Shown: positions 25,859 through 34,172, counted from the first letter of the stretch. The stretch is DNA of 64,000 nucleotides from Mitsuokella sp047974105 (GCF_047974105.1 NZ_JBHYRS010000001.1:186001-250000), one strand, 5' to 3'. Numbers and translations: made by a program. The notes: generated by a model not told the origin, from the letters alone.

Positions 25859-27028
25859 TTACATGGCCTGACGGAAAATCGTGCGGATTTCTTCTTTTGT
25901 CAATATACGATAGCCGCCTTGAAGAATCAGCGTGCCGTTCACGAGGTCGTCGAGCATGGTCTCATCCGCGCCAAGTTCCTTGAGATGAAGAACAAGGCCC
26001 AGTTCCTGCATCCAAGCTTTCATCTTTGCAAGGCCTTCTTCGGCAGTCTGCTCATCGCTCTTACCTGCAGCATCGACGTTCCATACGTTTTTCGCAAAGC
26101 GGACAAATTTCGGCAGACCATCCTTCATGATAAACTTGTAATACGGCAGCGATACAGCGGCCAGCGTCATGCCATGCGTGGTATTCGTGCAGCCGCCCAC
26201 GGACTGACCCAGCATATGGACCATCCAGTCCGTCGTCTTGCCCTTGGCAATCAGGGTGTTGAGTGCCCAAGTCGCATCCCACATCAGATTCGAACGGGCC
26301 TCATAATCTTCGGGATTCACGACAGCTTTGCGGCCGGCCTCAATAACATTGCGCATCAGCCCTTCGGCGAGATAATCGCTCGTGTTGTCATCCGTGCCGG
26401 AGAAATACTGCTCGCAGATGTGATTGAAGATATCGTAAATGCCGGCTGTCATCTGATATTTCGGCAGCGTCATCGTGTAAACAGGATTCAGGATAGAAAA
26501 ACGCGGCATGATTTTTTCATCAGCAAACACATGGCCAATCTTGAGTTTCTTCTCTGGATAGGTAATGACCGAGCCAGCGTTCATTTCCGAGCCCGTGCCG
26601 ACCATCGTGAGGACCGTGCCGACGGGAAGCGTCGCGCAGTCCGGTTCTTCAAATTTGACGAAATACTTCTCCCAAGGGTCCTCGTCACAGTGGACCGAAA
26701 CCGACAGAGCCTTGGCATAATCGATGACGGAGCCGCCGCCCACGGCCAAAATGAACTCCGTGCCCTGCTTTCTGGCAGTCTCCACGCCTTCGCGCAGCTT
26801 ATGGATGGTCGGATTCGACATGACGCCGGCGATTTCGACGACATCTTTGCCTTCTTCCTGAAGAATCTTCGTCACAGCATCATAAATGCCGTTTTTCTTG
26901 ATGGAGCCGCCGCCATAGACCAGCGCGACTTTCTGGCCATATTTTTTCAATTCGCCATGCAGATTTTCCAAAGCTTCTTTACCGAAGTAGAGTTTCGTCG
27001 GATTGCAGTATGTAAAATTGCCTAACAT
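25859..27028 (-). CDS. Iron-containing alcohol dehydrogenase (YqhD/butanol dehydrogenase-like)
   Basis: 389 residues of the type III alcohol dehydrogenase family. VYGGGSIKKNG and AVGGGSVIDYAKAL are the nucleotide-binding loops; the metal site is in GIYDIFNHICEQYF and THGMTLA. YqhD-like enzymes reduce toxic aldehydes with NADPH. ATG at 27028 follows AAGGAAG. Its promoter carries the third copy of the LysR-type operator, which ties it to the neighbouring regulon. Confidence 0.93.
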   Translation of the reverse strand: MLGNFTYCNPTKLYFGKEALENLHGELKKYGQKVALVYGGGSIKKNGIYDAVTKILQEEGKDVVEIAGVMSNPTIHKLREGVETARKQGTEFILAVGGGSVIDYAKALSVSVHCDEDPWEKYFVKFEEPDCATLPVGTVLTMVGTGSEMNAGSVITYPEKKLKIGHVFADEKIMPRFSILNPVYTMTLPKYQMTAGIYDIFNHICEQYFSGTDDNTSDYLAEGLMRNVIEAGRKAVVNPEDYEARSNLMWDATWALNTLIAKGKTTDWMVHMLGQSVGGCTNTTHGMTLAAVSLPYYKFIMKDGLPKFVRFAKNVWNVDAAGKSDEQTAEEGLAKMKAWMQELGLVLHLKELGADETMLDDLVNGTLILQGGYRILTKEEIRTIFRQAM

Positions 27029-27134
27029 CTTGATATTCTTCCTTTCCTTCTTATATACTTCTTATATAACTTATATAACCTGAAAGCCTGTCGGGCTCAA
27101 GCAAAAAACTTTTCTCGATTCCCTGTTTGCCTTT

Positions 27135-27193
27135 ATTTTAGCAGGATTTCCCTGTCCGTTGAAATGCTTATCATGAAGACGGTATTATGCATT
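27135..27193 (-). promoter_or_regulatory. LysR-type promoter/operator, copy 3
   Basis: Minus strand: TTCAAC, 17 bp, TAAAAT, with ATGATAAGCATTTCAAC overlapping the -35. AAATGC at 27162 and GCATTT at 27189 form inverted half-sites. It lies between the alcohol dehydrogenase (minus) and the PTP-like gene (plus). Confidence 0.65.
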
Positions 27194-27253
27194 TTATCTA
27201 TAGAAGTTTCACCTTCATACATCGATTTCCGTAAACAGAAAGGATGCTGCCCC

Positions 27254-28141
27254 TTGCCTTTTCCCACGATACGTCTTATACATCAAAAAACAGTCCTCTC
27301 GTTCCTTTGCCTGAGCTGGCTGATTTTACTGCTCGTCTCGCCGCTGATTTCAGCGGCAGTTCCGGCAGAACCAGCCTGGCGCCTTGACGCGGCCGTCAGC
27401 AGCGGCGAACCGATTCATTTTCGGCGTGACGAAAGTCTTAAAATCGCGGGCGGCGGGCAGCCGACACCGGCAGTCCTTCTCCATCTGCCCAAGCTCCTTG
27501 AAATTTCTCCCGATACCCCCATTTGGGATATTGACCTGCGGCAGGAGTCCCACGGCTTTTTAAATGATGCAGCCGTGAGCTGGCACGGTCCCCAGAATGC
27601 GGCGAACCGCGGCCTTGCAGCCAAAGCAGTCGAACAAGACGAAACGGCCCGTCTGCAGGGAACGCTTGGGCAGCATGTCCAAGCCCTGCCGATGGGCCGC
27701 TACGATGAAGAACATATCAAAACATCTTTTGCTGAACCAGTAGAGAGCTGGTCAACGGAACGCGGACTTGCGCATAAGTCAGGTCTTGGCTATAAGCGCT
27801 TGGCCGCGACCGATATGGAATGGCCGGGGCCTGCGGTCATCGATGACTTCGTCGATTTTTACCGCAGTCTGCCGAAAAATCACGGCTGGCTCTTCTTCCA
27901 CTGCCAGGCCGGACAGGGCCGTACGACGACGTTTATGGTACTCTATGAGCTGCTGGAACATCCATCCGTCACCGCAGATGAGGCAATTGCGCATCAGCGC
28001 GGCCTAGGCGGCGCCGACCTTTCAAGCGGGCCGCGTTATCATGGCCTGCAGCTTTTCGCCCATTATGTCAAAGAAAACTGTGCGTCAAATTTTCAGCAAA
28101 CATGGAGCCAGTGGCTGGCTGCCCGACAAAATTCTTACTAA
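27254..28141 (+). CDS. Exported cysteine phytase/PTP-like phosphatase
   Basis: 295 residues. A hydrophobic signal segment (VLSFLCLSWLILLLVSPLIS) is followed by a PTP-like phytase domain. The P-loop HCQAGQGRT is at about 216-224 (HCx5R with Cys nucleophile), with WPGPAVIDDFVDFYRSLP before it and QTWSQWLAARQ at the end, as in Selenomonas ruminantium myo-inositol phosphatases. TTG at 27254 is chosen because AAAGGA lies nine bases upstream and it begins the signal peptide. Phosphate release from phytate is probable, not proven. Confidence 0.87.
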   Translation: MPFPTIRLIHQKTVLSFLCLSWLILLLVSPLISAAVPAEPAWRLDAAVSSGEPIHFRRDESLKIAGGGQPTPAVLLHLPKLLEISPDTPIWDIDLRQESHGFLNDAAVSWHGPQNAANRGLAAKAVEQDETARLQGTLGQHVQALPMGRYDEEHIKTSFAEPVESWSTERGLAHKSGLGYKRLAATDMEWPGPAVIDDFVDFYRSLPKNHGWLFFHCQAGQGRTTTFMVLYELLEHPSVTADEAIAHQRGLGGADLSSGPRYHGLQLFAHYVKENCASNFQQTWSQWLAARQNSY

Positions 28142-28158
28142 CAAATTTTCTCATCTCA

Positions 28159-29313
28159 TCATTTCAGATACTTCTGGAAGAATGACGTGATTTTGTCAAA
28201 CGGGATTTTTTCCATATTGTCGTAAAGATCCGTATGGTTGGCACCGGGGATAATCATCAGCTCTTTGTTATCGCCTTTGAGCTTCTTGAAGGCATCCTCA
28301 CCGAAGTAGCGCGAATGCGCTTTTTCCCCGTGGATGACCAGTACGGCACTTTCGATTTCATCAGCATAGGTAAGCAGCGGCATATTCATGAACGAAAGAG
28401 CAGTCGTCAGATTCCAGCCCTCGTTGGAATTCAGGGAACGCGGATGATAGCCGCGCTTCGTCTTGTAATAAGCGTAGTAATCCTTGACGAACTGCGGGGC
28501 ATCGGCCGGCAGCGGGTCGACGACACCGCCCGCCCGCTTGTACGTGCCCGTGCGGTAGTCCTCGGTGCGCTGAGCATTGAGTGCCCTGCGGTTTGCCATG
28601 CGCTCTTTCTTGATGGTCGCTGCGTCCTTATCGTAATCGAAGTAGCCATTGGCCATGACACGGCTCATATCGTACATGGTCGAAACCACCGTAGCCTTGA
28701 TGCGCGTATCCATGGCCGCCGCATTGAGAGCCATGCCGCCCCAGCCGCAGATGCCGAGAATGCCGATGCGGTCCGGGTCGACATCTTTTTCATTGGACAG
28801 GAAATCGACGGCTGCCGAAAAATCCTCGGTGTTGATATCAGGAGATGCCACATTGCGCACACCGTTCACGCCGCCGCTCTCGCCCGTAAACGAAGGATCA
28901 AAGGCAATCGTCAGGAAACCGCGTTTCGCCAGTTCCTGTGCATAAAGCCCTGAAGACTGTTCCTTAACCGCGCCGAAAGGTCCGCTGACCGCAACGGCCG
29001 CGAGTTTGCCTGTAATTTTTTTCGGCTCATAGAGGTCGGCGGCAAGTTCCATGCCGTAACGGTTGTGAAATGTCACTTTGCGATGGTTGACATCCCTGCT
29101 TTCCGGAAAAACTTTATCCCATTCTGTTGTCAGTTTCAAATTGCTCTCCCCCTGTACTTTCGTGTCTGCGGCAGCCTGCTGTGTCTGCATGTTCGTCTGT
29201 GCCTTATCCGTCTGGGCGGCGGCTTCTGCCGTCATGCCCACTGTGCCTAAAGCCATGGTCACGCCTAACGTGGCCATAACCAACATCCTTTTCATGTATT
29301 TTTTCTTTTGCAT
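28159..29313 (-). CDS. Exported alpha/beta hydrolase with Cys nucleophile elbow
   Basis: 384 residues. The signal peptide (RMLVMATLGVTMALGTVGMT then AEAAA) is followed by a Gln/Thr-rich linker and an alpha/beta hydrolase fold. The nucleophile elbow reads GICGWGG near residue 188, placing Cys where Ser is usual, as in dienelactone hydrolases. LVIHGEKAHSRYF and PGANHTDLYD supply the acid and His positions. ATG at 29313 follows GAGAGGTG. Substrate unknown. Confidence 0.85.
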   Translation of the reverse strand: MQKKKYMKRMLVMATLGVTMALGTVGMTAEAAAQTDKAQTNMQTQQAAADTKVQGESNLKLTTEWDKVFPESRDVNHRKVTFHNRYGMELAADLYEPKKITGKLAAVAVSGPFGAVKEQSSGLYAQELAKRGFLTIAFDPSFTGESGGVNGVRNVASPDINTEDFSAAVDFLSNEKDVDPDRIGILGICGWGGMALNAAAMDTRIKATVVSTMYDMSRVMANGYFDYDKDAATIKKERMANRRALNAQRTEDYRTGTYKRAGGVVDPLPADAPQFVKDYYAYYKTKRGYHPRSLNSNEGWNLTTALSFMNMPLLTYADEIESAVLVIHGEKAHSRYFGEDAFKKLKGDNKELMIIPGANHTDLYDNMEKIPFDKITSFFQKYLK

Positions 29314-29316
29314 CAA

Positions 29317-29392
29317 AAACACCTCTCATCGTGTAAGCAAATCGTCATTTTGTTCCTTGAACTGATTTAATTATACAATGAGAGGTGTTTTA
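29317..29392. repeat. 14-bp inverted repeat around the hydrolase promoter
   Basis: AAAACACCTCTCAT at the ribosome site and ATGAGAGGTGTTTT inside the promoter spacer are perfect inverted copies with centres about 62 bp apart. One arm lies upstream of the transcription start, so this is not an mRNA hairpin; a DNA-looping operator is more likely. Confidence 0.6.
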
Positions 29393-29399
29393 TTACCAA
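29370..29399 (-). promoter_or_regulatory. Promoter of the alpha/beta hydrolase gene
   Basis: TTGGTA, 18-bp spacer and a perfect TATAAT on the minus strand. ATAAGTATTGG overlaps the -35 in the same place as ATAAGCATTTC in the three LysR-type promoters, a degenerate match. Confidence 0.65.
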
Positions 29400-29437
29400 T
29401 ACTTATTATTAATTCCTTTCCATGCTCAGTAAGCATA

Positions 29438-29602
29438 TTATTCGCGAGTGCCGAAAATTTCGTCCAAACGGGCACGCACGACGCCGGCAGCCCGCGAAAA
29501 GGTCTGCCCTTCCTTCCAAATCAAGTAATTATGAGAGTACAAGGCCGGCTGCAGCGGACGAAACGTCAGCTCCGGATGATGCGCTTCGTCGGTGGCAACT
29601 AC
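29438..29602 (-). pseudogene. 3' fragment of a LysR regulator gene
   Basis: About 54 codons read VATDEAHHPELTFRPLQPAL, YSHNYLIWKEGQTFSRAAG and VVRARLDEIFGTRE to a stop. This matches the last beta strand and C-terminal helix of LysR effector domains. The frame loses similarity at about 29600, exactly where AT-rich IS end sequence begins. No N-terminal part is present on the other side of the element, so the gene is truncated and dead. Confidence 0.65.
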
Positions 29603-29607
29603 GTTAT

Positions 29608-29652
29608 ATTTATTATAAATACCAAATAATGATATTTGTATTTTTAATAAAT
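29608..29652. repeat. AT-rich imperfect hairpin at the IS right end
   Basis: ATTTATTATAAATACCAAATA and TATTTGTATTTTTAATAAAT pair imperfectly across a short loop just past the tnpB stop. Position fits the right end of an IS200/IS605/IS607-group element and overlaps where a TnpB guide (omega) RNA would end. RNA identity is not shown. Confidence 0.4.
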
Positions 29653-29675
29653 TTCGCTGTTCACTCTTTCTCACA

Positions 29676-30932
29676 TCAGGCGCAGCCTGAGCTGCGACGA
29701 GCGCTCATCGAAAGAGTTACTACAGCTGGGCGCAACGCTACGCCCTCTATCCCGTCTGCGTTCACATTCGGGAATACTTTTCGCATGATCTGGTAGGCAC
29801 CATTGACATCGGCATTGATTTTCCGGCCATCACTTGTCTTGAACAGGCCGCGATGAACCCGGCGTGATTTGTCATAGCAGGCCTTGACCGGGGCCTCTCC
29901 ATCCAAGAAGGAAGTGCCACTTGTGTAGCTCTCCTCAGTCAGCACGACCTTCATGCCGATTGACTCGGCCTTGTACTGCAGCATCTGGATGAAGCGGGCG
30001 AAAGGCAGCTGCACAAAGCTCTGGTTGACTTTGCGCCCAAGATTCGCTTCCTGTTTCCAGCCCTTATTCTTGCCGATGACCAGTACCGACACGTCCTGCC
30101 CCGCGCACAAGTCGATGACCTTGCGACTCGCTTTGTGCAGGTAATCCTCGACCTTGCGGTTCCGCTTCACTGTGAGCCGCGCGATTCGCTTCGATGAATG
30201 GCGTCCATTCATCCGCTCACAGATGCTTCTGCGCTTGGCCATCTGCTTGTTATAGTACTGGTTGACCGACTTGAGCGGCGTCCCCTTGAGCAGGACAGGT
30301 CGCTCGCCTGTATTCCATGCCAGCGCCGCGAGATTGTCGATGCCGATGTCGATAGCGGCATATTTTCCATTGTCCGCTTTCTCTTCGACCTCGGGAATCT
30401 CATAGACGAGTTCTATGCAAATCTCTCCGCCATGCGGGATGATACGCGCCTGCTTGAATACAGCATCAGGCTGGCCGACAAAGATGGCCTTTACCGTGAA
30501 GCCTTGGAAGGTCCTGGGAAAACAGATGATTCCGTCTTTGAGCTTGCAGTTCTGGTTCGTCAGCACCAGCGGGAAATAGCCTTCCTTCGGCTTGTACTTC
30601 GGCAGTTTAGGACGTCCCTTGTACTTCTCGGGATGGGCCTTCCAGTCCTTGATGGCCGCGAAGAACGATGTCCAGTTCTTATCTAAAATGCGGAGTGTCT
30701 GCTGCGCCGTCTGCGCAGTCGGCATCTCCCGATAGTCGGGGTAGTCTGCATCCGCCTTCAGCAAACGGTCGACTTCGCCATAGCGCAGCCATTTGCTATC
30801 CTTGATGAACGCCTGACGGATCAGGAAGTTTCCATGATTGTAGAGGTTCTTGGAACGATGACAGAATTCACGCAACATGGCATAGAACGGTGAAGAAGGG
30901 TTAAGCCGGTGGTGTTCCACTCGTTTCATCAT
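29676..30932 (-). CDS. tnpB: RNA-guided nuclease TnpB of an IS607/IS605-type element
   Basis: 418 residues. The split RuvC residues are intact: Asp in AIDIGIDNL (about 193), Glu in LTEESYTS (about 332) and Asp in INADVNGAY (about 372). The cysteine knuckles usually found between the last two are replaced by SGTSFLDGE and RRVHRGLFKTSDGRK, as in one Firmicute TnpB branch. It starts with ATG after AAGGAGGCGATAGAGG, inside the end of the resolvase frame. TnpB proteins cut DNA using an RNA made from the element's 3' end. Confidence 0.88.
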   Translation of the reverse strand: MMKRVEHHRLNPSSPFYAMLREFCHRSKNLYNHGNFLIRQAFIKDSKWLRYGEVDRLLKADADYPDYREMPTAQTAQQTLRILDKNWTSFFAAIKDWKAHPEKYKGRPKLPKYKPKEGYFPLVLTNQNCKLKDGIICFPRTFQGFTVKAIFVGQPDAVFKQARIIPHGGEICIELVYEIPEVEEKADNGKYAAIDIGIDNLAALAWNTGERPVLLKGTPLKSVNQYYNKQMAKRRSICERMNGRHSSKRIARLTVKRNRKVEDYLHKASRKVIDLCAGQDVSVLVIGKNKGWKQEANLGRKVNQSFVQLPFARFIQMLQYKAESIGMKVVLTEESYTSGTSFLDGEAPVKACYDKSRRVHRGLFKTSDGRKINADVNGAYQIMRKVFPNVNADGIEGVALRPAVVTLSMSARRSSGCA

Positions 30933-31041
30933 CCTCTATCGCCTCCTTGATCTTCTGCAGCCTATTGCGATTGGAATACAGCTTCATAGAGTAGCAATGC
31001 AACAGGCTCACGATATCCTCGAAACTTCTTGATTTTGCGCT
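30901..31041 (-). pseudogene. C-terminal tail of an IS607 serine recombinase (TnpA)
   Basis: A 46-codon open frame reads SFEDIVSLLHCYSMKLYSNR then NRLQKIKEAIEDDE to a stop inside tnpB. This matches the end of IS607-family resolvases (DLVxIVxxFSxRLYGxRS). The frame is closed upstream by a TGA at 31042-31044 and no catalytic domain remains, so the recombinase is a remnant. Confidence 0.65.
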
Positions 31042-31106
31042 TCACATCTTTTTTGAGGAACTTGATGTCGTTAATTTTATATTTTTACTATATCTGCTTT
31101 CTGCTC

Positions 31107-32471
31107 TCAAAGACGCAGCACTAACGGCTTGATGTGTTTGCGGTAGAAGGCGTAAATGCCGATGAGCAGTACAGCTGTGATGACCCAGCTCAGAGGATAT
31201 GAAATCATGATGTTCGTGAACGTCGGTTTGGCGGCAAACGCCGTATAAATCCACGCGATGCGCACGCCGCAGATGGTCACGAGCATTAAAAGAGCCGGCG
31301 GCAGCGAGTAGCCGTAGCCGCGCAAGGCCCCCGAGAGAATCTCGATAAAGACACAGAGAAAATAAAAACCGATGATGTAGAAAATGCGGATACGGCCAAT
31401 CTCGATGACAGCGGGGTTATCATTGAACAAGGCCAGAAGCTCGTTCGCAAACAGGCAGGCCAGCGCGGAAAGCACGACGGTCACGAGCATCGTCACGCTG
31501 AAGCCCGTTTTTGTGGCTTTGCGGCAGCGCGCAAGATTGCCCGCGCCGTAGTTCTGACTCACGAACGTCGTCACGGCCTGGCCGAAGGCGATGAGCAGCA
31601 CGTAAATGTTGATTTCGATGGTGAACGCCGCCGTCGAAGCTGCCATGACGACCGCACCAAGGCTGTTGATGGCCGCCTGAATGACGAGATTCGACAGGGC
31701 AAACACCATGCCCTGAATGCCTGCAGGCAGGCCGATGCGCAGGATTTCCTTCGCGTACGACTTTTCCATGCGGATGGCGCCGGGTTCGAGCCGGATGATG
31801 CCGTGTTCATGGCAGAGCGCATGATAAAGCATCCAGGCACTCAGATAATTAGACAGAGCCGTCGCCGCAGCCACGCCGCCCACGCCCCAGTCGAAAACGA
31901 GCACGGTCACGAGGTTCAGCACGATGTTGAGGCCGCTCGCTGCGGCCAAGGCCTTGAGCGGTGTCCACGTATTGCCGCGGCTTCGATAGATGGCCGACTC
32001 GAAGTTATAGAGCCCGATGGCCGGCATGCCGAGGAAGTAGATGCGCAGATAGAGCTCTGCAGCCGGCATGACGGAATCCGGCACGGCCAGAAGCTCGAGC
32101 ATGGGTCTTGCGATGAGCTCACCGAGGACGGCCACGAAAATGCCTAGGATCAGTGCCAAAAGAAAAGACGTATGGACAGCCCGTATCGTCTCTTTTAAGT
32201 CATGCGCACCGATGAAGCGTGCGATGACGACGTTGGCACCGAGCGAGATGCCGATAAAGAGATTGACGAGCAGGCTGATAATCGGCGCGTTGTTGCCGAC
32301 GGCCGCGAGGGCATCCGTGCCGACGCATTGACCGAGCACCAGCGTATCCGCCGTATTGAAGAGCTGCTGCAGCACGCCCGTGAGCGCGAGCGGCAGGGCA
32401 AAGATAACCATCGGCCCCGCCATCGAACCGTGCAGCATATCAACCGTCATCTTCTTCTGAACATCCATCAT
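31107..32471 (-). CDS. MATE-family multidrug/cation efflux protein
   Basis: 454 residues with 12 hydrophobic helices in two MatE halves (LQQLFNTADTLVLGQCVGTD; later GIQGMVFALSNLVIQAAINS). Such proteins expel drugs or metabolites in exchange for Na+ or H+. ATG at 32471 follows AGGAGGCGGCAG. It overlaps the tadA 3' end by 32 bp, so the two are cotranscribed. Substrate unknown. Confidence 0.92.
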   Translation of the reverse strand: MMDVQKKMTVDMLHGSMAGPMVIFALPLALTGVLQQLFNTADTLVLGQCVGTDALAAVGNNAPIISLLVNLFIGISLGANVVIARFIGAHDLKETIRAVHTSFLLALILGIFVAVLGELIARPMLELLAVPDSVMPAAELYLRIYFLGMPAIGLYNFESAIYRSRGNTWTPLKALAAASGLNIVLNLVTVLVFDWGVGGVAAATALSNYLSAWMLYHALCHEHGIIRLEPGAIRMEKSYAKEILRIGLPAGIQGMVFALSNLVIQAAINSLGAVVMAASTAAFTIEINIYVLLIAFGQAVTTFVSQNYGAGNLARCRKATKTGFSVTMLVTVVLSALACLFANELLALFNDNPAVIEIGRIRIFYIIGFYFLCVFIEILSGALRGYGYSLPPALLMLVTICGVRIAWIYTAFAAKPTFTNIMISYPLSWVITAVLLIGIYAFYRKHIKPLVLRL

Positions 32472-32970
32472 CTGCCGCCTCCTTCTGCTTTTTCAGCTTC
32501 TTGAGTGCCTTTTGCTGCTCGCGCCGCATCTTGAAGAAGCGTTTCATGATGCCCGCGCATTCTGCCTGCAGCACGCCGGCCGTGATGACAGGGCGATGAT
32601 TGAGCGTCGGATTGCCTGGAATATTGAACACCGACTCGCAGGCACCGGCCCTTGCGTCCGTGCTGCCGTAAACGACGCGGTCGACACGGCTCATGACAAT
32701 GGCCCCCGCACACATCGGGCACGGTTCAATCGTCACATAGAGCGTCAGGCCCGAAAGACGCCAGCGGTCAAGACTTTTGCAGGCCTCGCGTATCGCAATC
32801 ATCTCGGCATGTGCCGTCGCGTCGTGCCAGATTTCACGCATATTATGCCCGCGCGCAACGATATTTCCCCCGGTATCAACGAGCACGGCGCCAATCGGCA
32901 CCTCACCGAGGTCATAGGCTTTCTGCGCTTCATCCAGCGCTATCTTCATATAGAATGCATCTTCCTGCAT
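32440..32970 (-). CDS. tadA: tRNA-specific adenosine deaminase
   Basis: 176 residues. Zinc-site motifs are HAEM (catalytic Glu) and PCPMCAGA. The protein converts A34 to inosine in tRNA-Arg. ATG at 32970 is chosen because GGAGGGATGGT precedes it and MQEDAFYMKIALDEA is the normal family start; an ATG at 33006 would add 12 residues. The C-terminal 25 residues are Lys/Glu-rich and overlap the MATE gene. Confidence 0.93.
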   Translation of the reverse strand: MQEDAFYMKIALDEAQKAYDLGEVPIGAVLVDTGGNIVARGHNMREIWHDATAHAEMIAIREACKSLDRWRLSGLTLYVTIEPCPMCAGAIVMSRVDRVVYGSTDARAGACESVFNIPGNPTLNHRPVITAGVLQAECAGIMKRFFKMRREQQKALKKLKKQKEAADDGCSEEDDG

Positions 32971-33040
32971 ACCATCCCTCCATGAAATTATTTCTCTTTT
33001 CATCATAGCGCAGATGTATCCGGCTGGTCAAATGAGACAC

Positions 33041-33070
33041 AAAAAAGCTCCTGCCAAAGCAGGAGCTTTT
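33041..33070 (-). terminator. Terminator of mdh
   Basis: Perfect 8-bp stem GCTCCTGC/GCAGGAGC, CAAA loop, flanking A6 and T4, about 25 bp after the mdh stop. Confidence 0.92.
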
Positions 33071-33093
33071 GTTATGCGGCTTGTAAGAGGCAA

Positions 33094-34062
33094 TTATTTG
33101 AGTGCGTCGCCGAGTTTTGCGTTCGTGTTGCGGGCAGCCTGAACGCTTTCCTCAAACTTAGCTTTCTCGTCGCCGTCGAGTTTGATTTCGACAATCTTCT
33201 CGAGGCCGTTCTTGCCGAGGATGCACGGTACGCCGATGCAGAGGTCTTTCTCACCATACTCGCCTTCGAGGTAGACGCAGCACGGGATGAGCTTCTTAGC
33301 ATCGAGAGCGATAGCTTCAACCATCGTTGCAGCTGCAGCGCCCGGAGCAATCCAAGCGGACGTGCCGAGGAGCTTCGTCAGCGTAGCGCCACCGACCTTC
33401 GTCTGAGCAACAACATCGTCAAGAGCTTCCTTGCTGAGGAGCTGCGTTACAGGAATGCCGCGCAGCGTTGCATAGCTGACGAGCGGAACCATCGTCTTGT
33501 CGCTGTGGCCGCCGATGACCATGCCATCAACGTCAGCCGGCGTAGCCGGATAGCCAGCCTTCGTCAAAGCCTGTGCGAGGAAATAACGGAAACGGCTGCT
33601 GTCGAGCATACCGCCCTGGCCGAGGATGCGGTTGCGCGGAAGCTTCGTGTCTTTGAGCGTCAGGAACGTCATAGCGTCCATCGGGTTGGAGATGATGATG
33701 AAGTAAGCATTTGGGGAATACTTAAGGGCCTGGTCAACAACGCTCTTAACGATCTTAGCGTTGACACCGATGAGGTCTTCACGGCTCATACCCGGTTTAC
33801 GCGGCATGCCGGACGTAACAACGACAACATCAGAACCAGCCGTCGGAGCGTAGCCTTCCGGATCGCCAGGTTTTGCCGTGACACCCGTTACCGTCGTGTC
33901 AAAGTTCAGCATATGAGCCGTCTGCATGATATCCATGGCTTTGCCCTGCGGGACACCCTCTTTGATATCGACGAGAACGACCTCGCTGCAGAACTTCTTC
34001 GTAGCAAGAACGTTTGCGACCGTAGCACCAACATTACCTGCACCAACAACTGTTACCTTCAT
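33094..34062 (-). CDS. mdh: Malate dehydrogenase, LDH-like type
   Basis: 322 residues. NAD-binding start MKVTVVGAGNVGATVANVLA with VVLVDIKEG; substrate loop MPRKPGMSREDL with Arg at the position that selects malate over lactate; IIISNPMDAMT and GGHSDKTMVPL with catalytic His. It interconverts oxaloacetate and malate using NAD(H), an entry to the reductive branch that yields succinate and propionate. Good ribosome site AGGAGGC. Single gene with own promoter and terminator. Confidence 0.94.
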   Translation of the reverse strand: MKVTVVGAGNVGATVANVLATKKFCSEVVLVDIKEGVPQGKAMDIMQTAHMLNFDTTVTGVTAKPGDPEGYAPTAGSDVVVVTSGMPRKPGMSREDLIGVNAKIVKSVVDQALKYSPNAYFIIISNPMDAMTFLTLKDTKLPRNRILGQGGMLDSSRFRYFLAQALTKAGYPATPADVDGMVIGGHSDKTMVPLVSYATLRGIPVTQLLSKEALDDVVAQTKVGGATLTKLLGTSAWIAPGAAAATMVEAIALDAKKLIPCCVYLEGEYGEKDLCIGVPCILGKNGLEKIVEIKLDGDEKAKFEESVQAARNTNAKLGDALK

Positions 34063-34172
34063 AATAAATTGCCTCCTTATAATTTGAAAGCGTCTTTCTG
34101 CGCATCTTGTCAGAAACCGCTTTTCGGAATGCCAACAAAGTATGCATCAGATTTATGATTCATTACGTGTAA

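Larger units (their letters stand above)
29602..31085 (-). mobile_element. IS607-like element, partly degraded
   Basis: Contains an intact tnpB preceded, in overlapping frame, by the C-terminal tail of an IS607-type serine recombinase. AT-rich ends lie at about 29602 and 31085 (ATATAACG at one, AAATTAACG at the other). Ends are approximate since IS607 elements lack terminal inverted repeats. It sits between a MATE gene and a truncated LysR gene. Confidence 0.6.

Noticed and set aside
29378..29629. Plus-strand ORF starting MRGVLLPILIINS
   Set aside because: It begins inside the hydrolase promoter and runs against the LysR fragment; no ribosome site or family.
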